From Pseudomonas putida (GTDB lineage Bacteria; Pseudomonadota; Gammaproteobacteria; Pseudomonadales; Pseudomonadaceae): a DNA stretch of 64,000 bases. How positions within the stretch are numbered: position 1 is the first letter of the stretch; the number at the start of each line of letters is the position of its first letter. The position numbers and the translations under genes were made by a program. The stretch spans positions 1,516,001 to 1,580,000 of the forward strand of contig CP163498.1 in NCBI GenBank assembly GCA_041071465.1, given 5' to 3'. Under the pieces are notes generated by a model. That model was not told the DNA's origin and ran no database searches. It saw nothing but the letters and a program-made list of their open reading frames with translations. This document shows, piece by piece, positions 54,537 to 63,547 of this stretch.

Positions 54537-54983
54537 TTAGGCAGCTACGACGACCACACGTACGGTGGCTTCAACGTCGCTGTGCAGGTGCACGGCTACG
54601 TCGTATTCGCCAACCTGACGGATGGTGCCGTTCGGCAGACGAACTTCAGCTTTGGCCACTTCTACGCCGGAGGCGGTCAGGGCGTCAGCGATGTCGTGGG
54701 TGCCGATCGAACCGAACAGCTTGCCTTCGTCGCCAGCGGTGGCAGTGATGGTCACTTCCAGCTCGGCCAGTTGGGCAGCACGGCTTTCAGCCGACGATTT
54801 CTTGTCAGCAGCTGCTTTTTCCAGCTCGGCGCGACGTTCTTCGAACGCAGCCAGGTTGGCGGCGTTGGCAACGGTGGCCTTGCCGAATGGCAGCAGGAAG
54901 TTACGGCCGTAACCAGCCTTAACTTTTACTTTGTCGCCCAGGTTGCCCAGGTTAGCGACTTTTTCCAGCAGGATCAGTTCCAT
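54537..54983 (-). CDS. rplI: 50S ribosomal protein L9
   Basis: This 148-residue protein matches L9: an N-terminal rRNA-binding domain ([39 protein letters not shown]), a long helix rich in Glu/Lys/Ala, and a C-terminal domain ([49 protein letters not shown]). It is the last gene of rpsF-rpsR-(membrane protein)-rplI. Confidence 0.97.
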   Translation of the reverse strand: MELILLEKVANLGNLGDKVKVKAGYGRNFLLPFGKATVANAANLAAFEERRAELEKAAADKKSSAESRAAQLAELEVTITATAGDEGKLFGSIGTHDIADALTASGVEVAKAEVRLPNGTIRQVGEYDVAVHLHSDVEATVRVVVVAA

Positions 54984-55003
54984 TTGGTAAAACCTCTTAA
55001 CTT

Positions 55004-55867
55004 TTAACCTTCACCGTTCGCGGAGTCATTCCCCTTGGGGGACTTGCGACCGCGAAAATCAATCAGGCTGTCGACAATGGCCAAAACCATCAGCAAGGGG
55101 TAAATCAGCTGCATGATCAGCGGCAGCGTCACGTACATGCCCACCAGCCAGAAACCAGCCAGTCGGCCCTGTGCCACCAGCCCATGCATCAAAGCGATGC
55201 CGGCCAGCACCAGAACCAGGCTTGAGGCCGATGCCAGGATGATGAACTGCGGCCCGATGAACGGGGCCACCACCATCACTGCCACCAAGACCGCCATGGT
55301 CTGTTTCGGCAACTTCAGCGCGCGAAACTCGCGACCGAAGCCTCCAGGGTTGTACAACGCTGCCTGCCAGTAGCGCGCCAGCACCAAGGCCAGCACACTG
55401 AACAACTGCACCGTCACTGCTGTGGAAGCGACCAGCACAGGGCGGATCAGCTCACCGGAGAGCACCGGCTGCCCCTCGATTTTCGGCATGGCTTCGGCAA
55501 ACGCCTTGGCCAGCACATCGAAGGTTTGCGCCAGCGCCAGATCGAGCACGAGGCTGAAAGCCACGGCGAACACGGCACTGACCAGCAACACACGGCTCCA
55601 GGGATGCTCGGCACGCAACAGGGCGGCCAAGGCCACAGCACCCGCAATCACCAAAAAGGTGATGGGATCGCCCATGACCCATACGGCCAGCCCGGCCAGC
55701 AGGCCGCCGGCGATGACCGTTGTAGCATCCTTGAACCCACGCCGCAGCAGCACAAGGCTGCAGGCAGCGGCACTCAACCAGAACAGCAGCGGCAGTACCG
55801 CGCTGATGACCACCACCAGGGTGGCCTGCACACGACCGCGCATGATGAAACTTGCTAACGCTCGCAT
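55004..55867 (-). CDS. Conserved membrane protein, YybS/DUF2232-like
   Basis: This 287-residue protein has about eight membrane segments, for example [27 protein letters not shown] and [23 protein letters not shown]. Its place between rpsR and rplI is conserved in pseudomonads. The fold resembles YybS-type proteins with an ECF-transporter-like layout. Function is unknown. It lies 20 bp before rplI and 33 bp after rpsR, so it is co-transcribed with ribosomal protein genes. Confidence 0.8.
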   Translation of the reverse strand: MRALASFIMRGRVQATLVVVISAVLPLLFWLSAAACSLVLLRRGFKDATTVIAGGLLAGLAVWVMGDPITFLVIAGAVALAALLRAEHPWSRVLLVSAVFAVAFSLVLDLALAQTFDVLAKAFAEAMPKIEGQPVLSGELIRPVLVASTAVTVQLFSVLALVLARYWQAALYNPGGFGREFRALKLPKQTMAVLVAVMVVAPFIGPQFIILASASSLVLVLAGIALMHGLVAQGRLAGFWLVGMYVTLPLIMQLIYPLLMVLAIVDSLIDFRGRKSPKGNDSANGEG

Positions 55868-55900
55868 GCTAATCCCTTACTGCTTGTCGACGACCCGGTC

Positions 55901-56131
55901 TCAGCGGCCGTGGCTGTCGGTGTAGGGCAGCAGGGCCAGGAAGCGGGCGCGCTTGATAGCGGTAGCCAGCTGACGCTGATAACGAGCTTTGGTACCGGTG
56001 ATACGGCTTGGAACGATCTTGCCGGTTTCGGATACGTAAGCTTTCAGGGTGTTGAGATCTTTGAAGTCGATCTCTTTCACGTCTTCAGCAGTGAAGCGGC
56101 AGAATTTACGACGACGGAAGAAACGTGCCAT
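55901..56131 (-). CDS. rpsR: 30S ribosomal protein S18
   Basis: This 76-residue basic protein matches S18 ([73 protein letters not shown]). It binds with S6 to 16S rRNA. A GGAGCC site precedes it, and rpsF lies 28 bp upstream. Confidence 0.98.
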   Translation of the reverse strand: MARFFRRRKFCRFTAEDVKEIDFKDLNTLKAYVSETGKIVPSRITGTKARYQRQLATAIKRARFLALLPYTDSHGR

Positions 56132-56159
56132 TTAATAGGCTCCTCTAAAGGTCCGTGGA

Positions 56160-56585
56160 TTACTCGTCAGCGTTATCGCTGGAGTCGCTGTCATTGCTGT
56201 CGTCGCCTTCGGCGGAGTCAGCATGCTCAGGACGCTCACGACGCTCACGGCGCTCGCTGCGGTTTTCTTCAGCCTTCAGCATCTCGGACTGGCCGGTAAC
56301 GGCTTCGTCGCGACGGATGACCAGGTTACGGATAACGGCATCGTTGTAGCGGAAGTTGTCTTCCAGCTCGGCCAGGGCCTTGCCGGTGCACTCAACGTTC
56401 AGCATCACGTAGTGAGCCTTGTGAACATTGTTGATTGCGTAGGCCAGTTGACGACGGCCCCAGTCTTCCAGGCGGTGGATCTTGCCACCGTCTTCTTCGA
56501 TCAGCTTGGTGTAACGCTCAACCATGCCGCCGACTTGCTCGCTCTGGTCCGGGTGAACCAGGAAGATGATTTCGTAATGACGCAT
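56160..56585 (-). CDS. rpsF: 30S ribosomal protein S6
   Basis: This 141-residue protein has the S6 fold ([97 protein letters not shown]). A charged, unstructured tail ends in a very acidic Asp/Ser/Glu run. The tail is typical of pseudomonads and, as in E. coli S6, may be a target for RimK glutamylation. It heads the operon and has a strong promoter upstream. Confidence 0.97.
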   Translation of the reverse strand: MRHYEIIFLVHPDQSEQVGGMVERYTKLIEEDGGKIHRLEDWGRRQLAYAINNVHKAHYVMLNVECTGKALAELEDNFRYNDAVIRNLVIRRDEAVTGQSEMLKAEENRSERRERRERPEHADSAEGDDSNDSDSSDNADE

Positions 56586-56705
56586 GAATGCTCCTTACGG
56601 GTTAGTAGTCTGCCAGCGAATCTGGTCAGACAAGGAGTGAATGACACTGTATGTCTTGCACGGAGGGGAGGCACATAAGCGCCTGCCAGCTCGGCAAGGG
56701 GCGCA

Positions 56706-56734
56706 ATTGTAGAGAAGGCGGGGCGCACAAGCAA
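56706..56734 (-). promoter_or_regulatory. Sigma-70 promoter of the rpsF operon
   Basis: On the minus strand TTGCTT (56729-56734) and TACAAT (56706-56711) are spaced by 17 bases. The transcript would begin near 56699, leaving a GC-rich leader of about 110 bases before rpsF. Such leaders carry S6:S18 autoregulatory structures in many bacteria. I could not confirm the structure by eye. Confidence 0.72.
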
Positions 56735-56826
56735 GGCAATTGGTGAATATTTGAACAGCCTGAAACATATTCAGAATGCGCCCGCCCCCACAAGCAATCC
56801 GCATTGCCAAAGGCAACAGTGAACCA

Positions 56827-56850
56827 GTGGGAGCGGGCGCGCTCGCGAAG
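56827..56850. repeat. Single REP-type sequence
   Basis: A lone GTGGGAGCGGGCGCGCTCGC-type unit lies 20 bp after the end of rlmB, between rlmB and the rpsF promoter. Confidence 0.65.
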
Positions 56851-56870
56851 ACGGTGGAACTGGCTGAAGA

Positions 56871-57617
56871 TCAGCGCTTGGCTTGACGCTGACGCACCGC
56901 TTCGAACAGGCAAACCCCGGTCGCAACCGACACGTTCAGGCTGCTGACGCTGCCAGCCATCGGCAATTTCACCAGAAAATCGCAATGCTCGCGGGTGAGA
57001 CGGCGCATGCCCTTGCCTTCTGCGCCCATGATCATCACCAGGGGGCCGGTCAGGTCCTGCTGGTAGATCTCCTGCTCGGCCTCGCCAGCGGTACCCACTA
57101 CCCACAAGCCACGCTGCTGCAGCTTTTCCAGGGTACGCGCCAGGTTGGTCACGGCCACCAGCGGGATCACTTCCGCCGCACCGCATGCCACCTTGCGCAC
57201 AACCGGCGTCAGCGTTGCAGACTTGTCCTTGGGCACGATCACTGCCGTGGCACCCGCCGCATCGGCCGTGCGCAGGCAAGCGCCAAGGTTGTGCGGATCG
57301 GTGACACCGTCCAGCACCAGGATCAGCGGCGGCGTTTCAGTGCGCTCGAGCAACTCCTCGAGCATCAACTCGCCCCATACCTGGCTCGGGCTCACCTCGG
57401 CGACCACGCCCTGATGCACGCCCTCTACCCAGGCATCCAACTCACGGCGCTCGGCCTGGCCGACCGGCACGCGGTTCTCCGCGGCCAGCGCCAGCAAGGT
57501 TTCGAGGCGTGGCTCGCTGCGCCCTTCCGACAGCCAGATCTGCTTGACCCGCTTTGGATGGTGCTGCAGCAATGCCTGCACGGCGTGCACGCCGTAGATC
57601 TTTTCCAGCTGACTCAT
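56871..57617 (-). CDS. rlmB: 23S rRNA (guanosine-2'-O-)-methyltransferase RlmB
   Basis: This 248-residue SpoU-family enzyme has an N-terminal substrate-binding domain (IYGVHAVQALLQHHPKRVKQIWLSEG). Its trefoil-knot SAM domain has DPHNLGACLRTADAAGATAVIVPKDKSA, LVMIMGAEGKGMRRLTREHCD and SLNVSVATGVCLFEAVRQR. It methylates G2251 of 23S rRNA. Its ATG overlaps the rnr stop (ATGA), so it is coupled to RNase R. Confidence 0.95.
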   Translation of the reverse strand: MSQLEKIYGVHAVQALLQHHPKRVKQIWLSEGRSEPRLETLLALAAENRVPVGQAERRELDAWVEGVHQGVVAEVSPSQVWGELMLEELLERTETPPLILVLDGVTDPHNLGACLRTADAAGATAVIVPKDKSATLTPVVRKVACGAAEVIPLVAVTNLARTLEKLQQRGLWVVGTAGEAEQEIYQQDLTGPLVMIMGAEGKGMRRLTREHCDFLVKLPMAGSVSSLNVSVATGVCLFEAVRQRQAKR

Positions 57618-60186
57618 GACTTGCTCTTGCTCTTGCGTGGCGCGCCGGACTTCGGCGGGCCTTTACGGTGCTTGGTCGGTTTGCCGGACGGTTTGCCACC
57701 TTTTTCCGCCTTGCTGCCAGCGCTGCTGCGCGCGTCGGTCATCAGGGCTTTTTTCATCTCACGGCTTTTACGCACTTCAGCATTGCGCTGCACGGCATCC
57801 TTGGGAAATACGCTTCGGACGCTTCGCTTTTGCGGCTGCGCGGCTTGGGCGTGGCTTTCGCTTCGGCAACCGGCGGCTGCTCGGCCTTTTCGGTAGCCTG
57901 TGCGGCGCCGCGCTGCTTGCGGCCGATCGGTGCGGCGAGGGTCTTGTCCGACACTTCGAAGTCGATCTTGCGCTCGTCCAGATCGACGCGCATGACCTTG
58001 ACTTCGATGGTGTCGCCCAGGCGGAAGCTGCGCCCTGTGCGCTCGCCGGACAGGCGGTGATGCACCGGGTCGAAGTGGTAACAGTCGCCCGGCAGCGCAC
58101 TGACGTGCACCAGGCCTTCCACATAGATATCGGTCAGCTCGACGAACAGGCCAAAACCGGTCACCGCAGTGATCACACCCGGGAACGTCTCGCCCACACG
58201 GTCCTTCATGAACTCGCACTTGAGCCAGTTGACCACGTCACGGGTGGCCTCGTCGGCCCGGCGCTCGGTCATCGAGCACTGTTCGCCGAGTTGCTCCAGG
58301 GTGTTTTCGTCGTACGGGTAGATACGCGCCTTGGGGATGCTCATGGCACCGGCACGCTTGACGTGCGGGGTATCTACCTTGGAACGGATGATGCTGCGGA
58401 TGGCGCGGTGCACCAGCAGGTCCGGGTAACGGCGGATCGGCGAGGTAAAGTGGGTGTACGCCTCGTAGTTCAAGCCAAAGTGGCCGTTGTTCTCGGTGCT
58501 GTACACCGCCTGGCTCAGCGAGCGCAGCATGACGGTCTGAATCAGGTGGAAGTCCGGGCGCCCGGCGATGCTCGCCAGCAGAGCCTGGTAGTCCTTCGGC
58601 GACGGGTCCTTGCCCTTGTGCAGGCTCAGGCCCAGCTCACCCAGGAAGGCGCGCAGCTTTTCCAGGCGCTCTGGCGGCGGGCCGTCGTGCACGCGGTACA
58701 GGGCTGGCACGCCATGCTTCTGCAGGAACTCGGCGGTGGCCACGTTGGCCGCCAGCATGCATTCCTCGATCAGCTTGTGGGCATCATTGCGTACGGTCGG
58801 GCGAATTTCCGCGATCTTGCGCTGGTCACCGAAGATGATGCGGGTTTCCTGGGTTTCGAAGTCGATGGCACCACGCGTATGACGCGCATCCACCAGCACC
58901 TTGTACAGGTTGTACAGGTTCTTCAGGTCCGGCACGACTTCCTTGTACTCTTCGCGCAGCGCTTTGCCCTCACGGGTACGGGCGTGCTCGAGCATGCTGC
59001 TGACCTTGTTGTAGGTCAGGCGGGCGTGAGAGTGGATCACGCCTTCGTAGAACTGATAGTCGACCATCTGGCCGGCTTTGTTCATGGTCATTTCACAAAC
59101 CATGGCCAACCGGTCGACATGCGGGTTCAGCGAGCACAGGCCGTTGGACAGCTCTTCGGGGAGCATCGGCACCACACGCTCGGGGAAGTACACCGAGTTG
59201 CCGCGCTGCTGGGCTTCGACATCCAGGGCCGAGCCCAGGCGCACGTAGCTGGAAACGTCGGCAATGGCCACGTACAGACGCCAGCCACCGGAGAACAGGC
59301 GCAGCTTGCCCAGGGGCTCGCAATAAACGGCATCGTCGAAGTCGCGGGCGTCTTCACCATCAATGGTGACGAACGGCAGATGGCGCAGGTCGACGCGCTT
59401 CTCTTTATCCTTCTCCTCGACTTCGGAGCGGAACTTGCGTGCTTCCTTGACCACATCAGCAGGCCAGACGTGCGGGATGTCGTAGCTGCGCAGGGCTACG
59501 TCGATTTCCATGCCTGGGGCCATGTAGTTGCCGATGACCTCGACCACATCGCCTTGCGGCTGGAAGCGCGGGGTTGGCCAGTGGGTGATCTTGATTTCGA
59601 CGAACTGACCGATCTTGGCACCGCCGTTACGCCCGGCGGTCACCAGCACTTCCTGCTGGATCTTCGGGTTGTCCGGCGTCACGTAGCCAATGCCGCCTTC
59701 TTCGAAATAGCGACCGACCACGCTCTCATGGGCGCGGGAAATGACCTCGACGATCACCCCTTCACGGCGCCCACGGCGGTCTGTGCCGGAAACCCGCGCC
59801 AACGCGCGGTCGCCATCGAAGGCCAGACGCATCTGCGACGGGCCAAGGAACAGGTCATCACTGCCATCATCGGGGATGAGGAAACCAAAACCGTCGCGGT
59901 GGCCGGAGATACGGCCGCAGATCAGGTCCAGCTTGTCCACCGGGGCATAAGTGCCGCGCCGGGTATAGATAAGCTGGCCATCGCGCTCCATGGCACGCAG
60001 GCGGCGGCGCAGGGCTTCGATCTGGTCTTCCTCATACAGACCAAACTCTTTCGCCAGCTCCTCGCGGGCAGCGGGTTCGCCACGGTCGGCGAGGCGCTGC
60101 AGGATCAGCTCACGGCTGGGAATGGGGTTGTCGTATTTTTCCGCTTCGCGAGCGGCCTCGGGATCGAGGGATTGCCAATCGGCCAT
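57614..60186 (-). CDS. rnr: Ribonuclease R (frameshifted near the C-terminus)
   Basis: About 857 residues after repair. The order is an N-terminal helix-turn-helix part, cold-shock domains (LICGRISGHRDGFGFLIPDDG), the RNB catalytic domain with the metal-binding Asp cluster IDGEDARDFDDAVY and HFTSPIRRYPDLLVHR, an S1 domain (GVITAVTGFGLFVELTDIYVEGLVHVSALPGD) and a basic tail. At the GGG run 57803-57805 the frame shifts after EAYFP. One extra base restores DAVQRNAEVRKSREMKKALM and a Lys/Ser-rich tail ending at 57614, overlapping rlmB. The start at 60186 (MADWQSLDPEAAREAEKY) is chosen because the frame upstream runs into the tRNA leader. Confidence 0.93.
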
Positions 60187-60348
60187 CAGAAGGGGTTCAC
60201 CTTGGGGTATATAGATAGGAATTCTGGCATAGGCGTATTGAAACCGGAAATGTCTGCCTTGGACAGCCCCCGCTGCAGTGCATAGACAGCCGTAATAGGC
60301 CTGTGGAATCAACAAGTTGAATTTTTTGATTTTTTTTTGATTGGGGGC

Positions 60349-60377
60349 TTTACAGCCTTGGGGAGCGTCCGTATAGT
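60349..60377 (+). promoter_or_regulatory. Sigma-70 promoter of the tRNA-Leu pair
   Basis: TTTACA (60349-60354) and TATAGT (60372-60377) are spaced by exactly 17 bases and followed by a GCGC discriminator, as expected for a growth-rate-controlled stable-RNA promoter. An A/T-rich stretch (TTTTTTTTGA) lies upstream as a possible UP element. Confidence 0.85.
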
Positions 60378-60457
60378 GCGCACCACAACGACGGACAACC
60401 CCGAAGTTGTAGTAGAGATGAACGGCGCTGTAAAGCATCTTGTAATCTCGAATGTGT

Positions 60458-60544
60458 GCCCAGGTGGCGGAATTGGTAGACGCGCTGGTTTCAGGTATCA
60501 GTGACCGCAAGGTCGTGGAAGTTCGAGTCTTCTCCTGGGCACCA
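60458..60544 (+). tRNA. tRNA-Leu (anticodon CAG)
   Basis: The 87-base gene has acceptor arms GCCCAGG and CCTGGGC, an encoded ACCA end, the long variable arm of leucine tRNAs and an anticodon loop TTCAGGT within the stem CTGGT/ATCAG. It reads CUG, the main Leu codon in this GC-rich genome. Confidence 0.97.
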
Positions 60545-60555
60545 AATATTTTCAA

Positions 60556-60581
60556 GTAACAGATGACCAAGGATCTGTTAC
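60556..60581 (+). other. Hairpin in the spacer between the two tRNA-Leu genes
   Basis: GTAACAGAT and ATCTGTTAC form a perfect 9-bp stem with an 8-base loop, 12 bases after the first tRNA. It has no T-run and may guide processing of the dicistronic precursor. Confidence 0.6.
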
Positions 60582-60632
60582 TACTGTGTGAAAGCGAACG
60601 ATAGTCGCCTTCTGCAGATGATGTAAAGCTTT

Positions 60633-60719
60633 GCCCAGGTGGCGGAATTGGTAGACGCGCTGGTTTCAGGTATCAGTGACCGCAAGGTCGTGGAAGTTCG
60701 AGTCTTCTCCTGGGCACCA
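60633..60719 (+). tRNA. tRNA-Leu (anticodon CAG), second copy
   Basis: This gene is identical over all 87 bases to the first copy, 88 bp away. It is transcribed with it and followed directly by a strong terminator. Confidence 0.97.
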
Positions 60720-60726
60720 TACAAAA

Positions 60727-60753
60727 ACCCACTAGCTTGCTAGTGGGTTTTTT
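60727..60753 (+). terminator. Rho-independent terminator of the tRNA-Leu pair
   Basis: ACCCACTAGC and GCTAGTGGGT form a perfect 10-bp stem with a 2-base loop, followed by TTTTTT. Confidence 0.95.
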
Positions 60754-60918
60754 CTTGCCTGCGTTTTGTGCATCCCTCCCCTTTCGGCCATTGGTGCAAA
60801 CCCATTTCGACGGTTACACCATCGTCTGACCATGAATTTCTCGTCACCCGGCCACTTGAGAAACGATTTCGTTTACCATTGTTTCCAAATATGTAGCCGT
60901 AAGCGAGGAAGTACCCGC

Positions 60919-61932
60919 ATGACGATCCGCCCGCAACCGCTGATGCGCACCTTGGCCGCCGCCGTGCTGAGCCTGGTCATCGGCGCTCCGGCCGCCATGG
61001 CAGACGCACCGGTCAGCCTGACCATGTACAACGGTCAGCACAAGGAAATCGGCGAAGCCATCGCCAAGGCCTACGAGGCCAAGACCGGTATTCATATCGA
61101 CATCCGCAAGGGCAGCAGCAACCAGCTGGCCAGCCAGATCATCGAGGAAGGCGACCGTTCGCCGGCCGACATCATCTACACCGAAGAGTCCCCACCCCTG
61201 AACAACCTGGGCGAACTGGGCCTGCTGGCCAAGATCGACGACGCCACCGCGAACATGATGCCCAAGGAGTACGTTGGCGCCAACGGTACCTGGATGGGTA
61301 TCACGGCCCGTACGCGCATCGTGGTGTACAACCCGAAGAAGGTCGACGAAAAAGACCTGCCAACCACGGTGATGGACTTCGCCAACCCTGAGTGGGAAGG
61401 CCGCGTCGGCTACGTGCCCACCAGTGGTGCGTTCCAGGAGCAGGCCGTGGCCATTCTGAAGATGCATGGCCGCGAAGCCACCGAAGAATGGCTGACCGGC
61501 CTGAAAGCTTTCGGCAAGACCTACACCAACAACATGGTCGCCCTCAAAGCCGTGGAAAAAGGCGAAGTGGCGGCGGTCCTGGTGAACAATTACTACTGGT
61601 ACGCGCTTGAACGCGAGCGCGGCAAGCTGGACACCAAGCTCTACTACCTGGCCGACGGCGATGCCGGCAACCTGGTCACCATCTCTGGCGCGGCCGTGGT
61701 CAAGGCCAGCAAGCACCCGAAAGAAGCCCAGGCTCTGCTCAACTGGATGGCCAGCGAAGAGGGCCAACGCGTGATTACCCAGACTACCGCCGAGTACCCG
61801 CTGCACAAGGGCATGGTTTCGGACCGTGGCCTGAAGCCGTTCAACGAGCTGCGCCCGCCGAACATCTCGCCAGCCGACCTGGGTAATGCCGAAGAAGCCA
61901 TCGAGCTCGAGCGCGAGGTCGGTCTGCTCTGA
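60919..61932 (+). CDS. Fe(III)-type ABC transporter, periplasmic binding protein
   Basis: This 337-residue protein has a signal peptide (MRTLAAAVLSLVIGAPAAMA) and the FbpA/HitA-like fold (VSLTMYNGQHKEIGEAIAKAYEAKTGIHIDIRKGSSNQLASQIIEEG). The paired tyrosines that bind ferric iron in this family are in AVLVNNYYWYALERERGK. GAGGAA precedes ATG 60919. A 14-bp palindrome lies upstream at 60861. The permease gene overlaps by one base (TGATG). Confidence 0.9.
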   Translation: MTIRPQPLMRTLAAAVLSLVIGAPAAMADAPVSLTMYNGQHKEIGEAIAKAYEAKTGIHIDIRKGSSNQLASQIIEEGDRSPADIIYTEESPPLNNLGELGLLAKIDDATANMMPKEYVGANGTWMGITARTRIVVYNPKKVDEKDLPTTVMDFANPEWEGRVGYVPTSGAFQEQAVAILKMHGREATEEWLTGLKAFGKTYTNNMVALKAVEKGEVAAVLVNNYYWYALERERGKLDTKLYYLADGDAGNLVTISGAAVVKASKHPKEAQALLNWMASEEGQRVITQTTAEYPLHKGMVSDRGLKPFNELRPPNISPADLGNAEEAIELEREVGLL

Positions 61933-63497
61933 TGACTGCCGCCCTGTCCGAACCGGCGCCGGTACGCTTCGTTCCGCGCCGCAAGCGCCCGTCCATCTGG
62001 GTGGTGCTGCCTGTGCTGTTCCTGGTGGCGATGAGCTTGCTGCCACTGGCTTACGTCGCCATCAAAGCCTGGGAAGCAGGCTGGCGCGAAGCCTTGCACC
62101 TGCTGTGGCGGCCCTTTGTCTGGGGGCTGATGCGCAACACCCTGATGCTGATGGTCGGGGTGACACTGACCTGCATGGTGGTCGGCCTGGCGCTGGCCTG
62201 GTTGCTGGAGCGCAGCAACCTGGCCGGCCGTCGGCTGTGGGGCGTGGTGTTGTGCCTGCCGTTCGCCGTGCCATCGTTCGTCAGCAGCTTCACCTGGGTG
62301 TCGCTGAGCTCGAACTTCGAAGGCCTTGGCGGGGCGATCATGGTCATGGCCCTGTCCAAGTACCCGCTGGTGTTCCTGCCTGTTGCCGCGACCCTGCGCA
62401 ACCTCGACACCTCGCTTGAGGAATCGGCGCGCACCCTGGGCTGCAGCCGCTGGGGCGTGTTCAGCAAGGTCACCCTGCCGCTGCTGTGGCCGTCGATGCT
62501 CGGTGGTGCGCTACTGATTGCCCTGCATATGCTGGTGGAGTTTGGCGCGCTGTCGATCCTAGGCCTGCAGACGTTCACCACGGCCATCTACCAGCAGTTC
62601 GAACTGGAGTTCAGCAATGCCAACGCGGCCATGCTGTCTGCTGTGCTGCTGGCGATGTGCCTGGTGATGCTTTGGTTGGAACTGCGCGTACGCGGCAAAG
62701 CCCGCCATGTGCGCATCGGCCAAGGCGTAGCGCGGCGCGCGCAACCCGTGCGGCTGCGGGGCTGGGCGGTGCTGGCGCAGCTGTTCTGCATTGGCCTGGC
62801 AGTGCTGGGCAGCGGTATTCCGCTGGCCATGCTCGGCTACTGGCTTAGCGTCGGTTCATCGGCAGCGTTCCCGGTGGCAGCCATTTCCAAGGCGCTGTTC
62901 ACTTCGCTGTCGGTGTCACTTGGCGGTGCAGGTTTCTGTGTGTTGCTGGCCCTGCCGATCAGCTTCCTGGTGGTACGTTACAAAGGTCGCCTGGCGATCT
63001 GGGCCGAGCGCCTGCCGTACCTGTTGCACGCCCTCCCCGGCCTAGTGATTGCCCTGACCTTGGTGTTCTTCGCCCTGCACTACGTGCCGGCGCTGTACCA
63101 GACCACGGCATTGCTGCTGCTGGCTTATGCGCTGCTCTTCTTGCCATTGGCCCAGTCGCCAGTGCGCACCGCGCTGAACAAGGCCTCGCCGACGCTGGAG
63201 GAAGCCGCGCGCACGCTGGGTGCCAACAGCTTCGCGGCGTTCTGCCGGGTGACCTTGCCAATCATCTTCCCAGCCATGGCGGCAGCGTTTGCGCTGGTGT
63301 TCCTGGATGCCATGAAAGAGCTGACCGCTACCCTGCTACTGAGCCCGACCGGGATGACCACCCTGGCGACCGAGGTATGGGCACACACCGCCAACGTCGA
63401 ATTCGCCGCAGCGGCGCCTTATGCGGCATTGCTGATTGTGGTGTCGGGGCTGCCGGTTTATCTGCTGACCACGCGGATGTACCTGAACAAGGCATGA
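61932..63497 (+). CDS. Fe(III)-type ABC transporter, fused permease
   Basis: This 521-residue FbpB-type permease has two BPD-transporter halves in one chain, about 12 helices. Each half has an EAA-like loop (EESARTLGCSRWGVFSKVTLPLLWPSML and EEAARTLGANSFAAFCRVTLPIIFPAMA). It works with the upstream binding protein. The ATPase subunit is not next to it, as the gene is followed by a convergent DUF2867 gene. Confidence 0.92.
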   Translation: MTAALSEPAPVRFVPRRKRPSIWVVLPVLFLVAMSLLPLAYVAIKAWEAGWREALHLLWRPFVWGLMRNTLMLMVGVTLTCMVVGLALAWLLERSNLAGRRLWGVVLCLPFAVPSFVSSFTWVSLSSNFEGLGGAIMVMALSKYPLVFLPVAATLRNLDTSLEESARTLGCSRWGVFSKVTLPLLWPSMLGGALLIALHMLVEFGALSILGLQTFTTAIYQQFELEFSNANAAMLSAVLLAMCLVMLWLELRVRGKARHVRIGQGVARRAQPVRLRGWAVLAQLFCIGLAVLGSGIPLAMLGYWLSVGSSAAFPVAAISKALFTSLSVSLGGAGFCVLLALPISFLVVRYKGRLAIWAERLPYLLHALPGLVIALTLVFFALHYVPALYQTTALLLLAYALLFLPLAQSPVRTALNKASPTLEEAARTLGANSFAAFCRVTLPIIFPAMAAAFALVFLDAMKELTATLLLSPTGMTTLATEVWAHTANVEFAAAAPYAALLIVVSGLPVYLLTTRMYLNKA

Positions 63498-63506
63498 GTC
63501 GTGTAG

Positions 63507-63538
63507 CCCTCATCACCTGCAAGGCAGCGATGAGGGCA
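63507..63538. terminator. Hairpin between the permease and DUF2867 genes
   Basis: GCCCTCATC and GATGAGGGC form a perfect 9-bp stem with a 14-base loop between convergent genes. Confidence 0.65.
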
Positions 63539-63547
63539 CCCCAGCCA

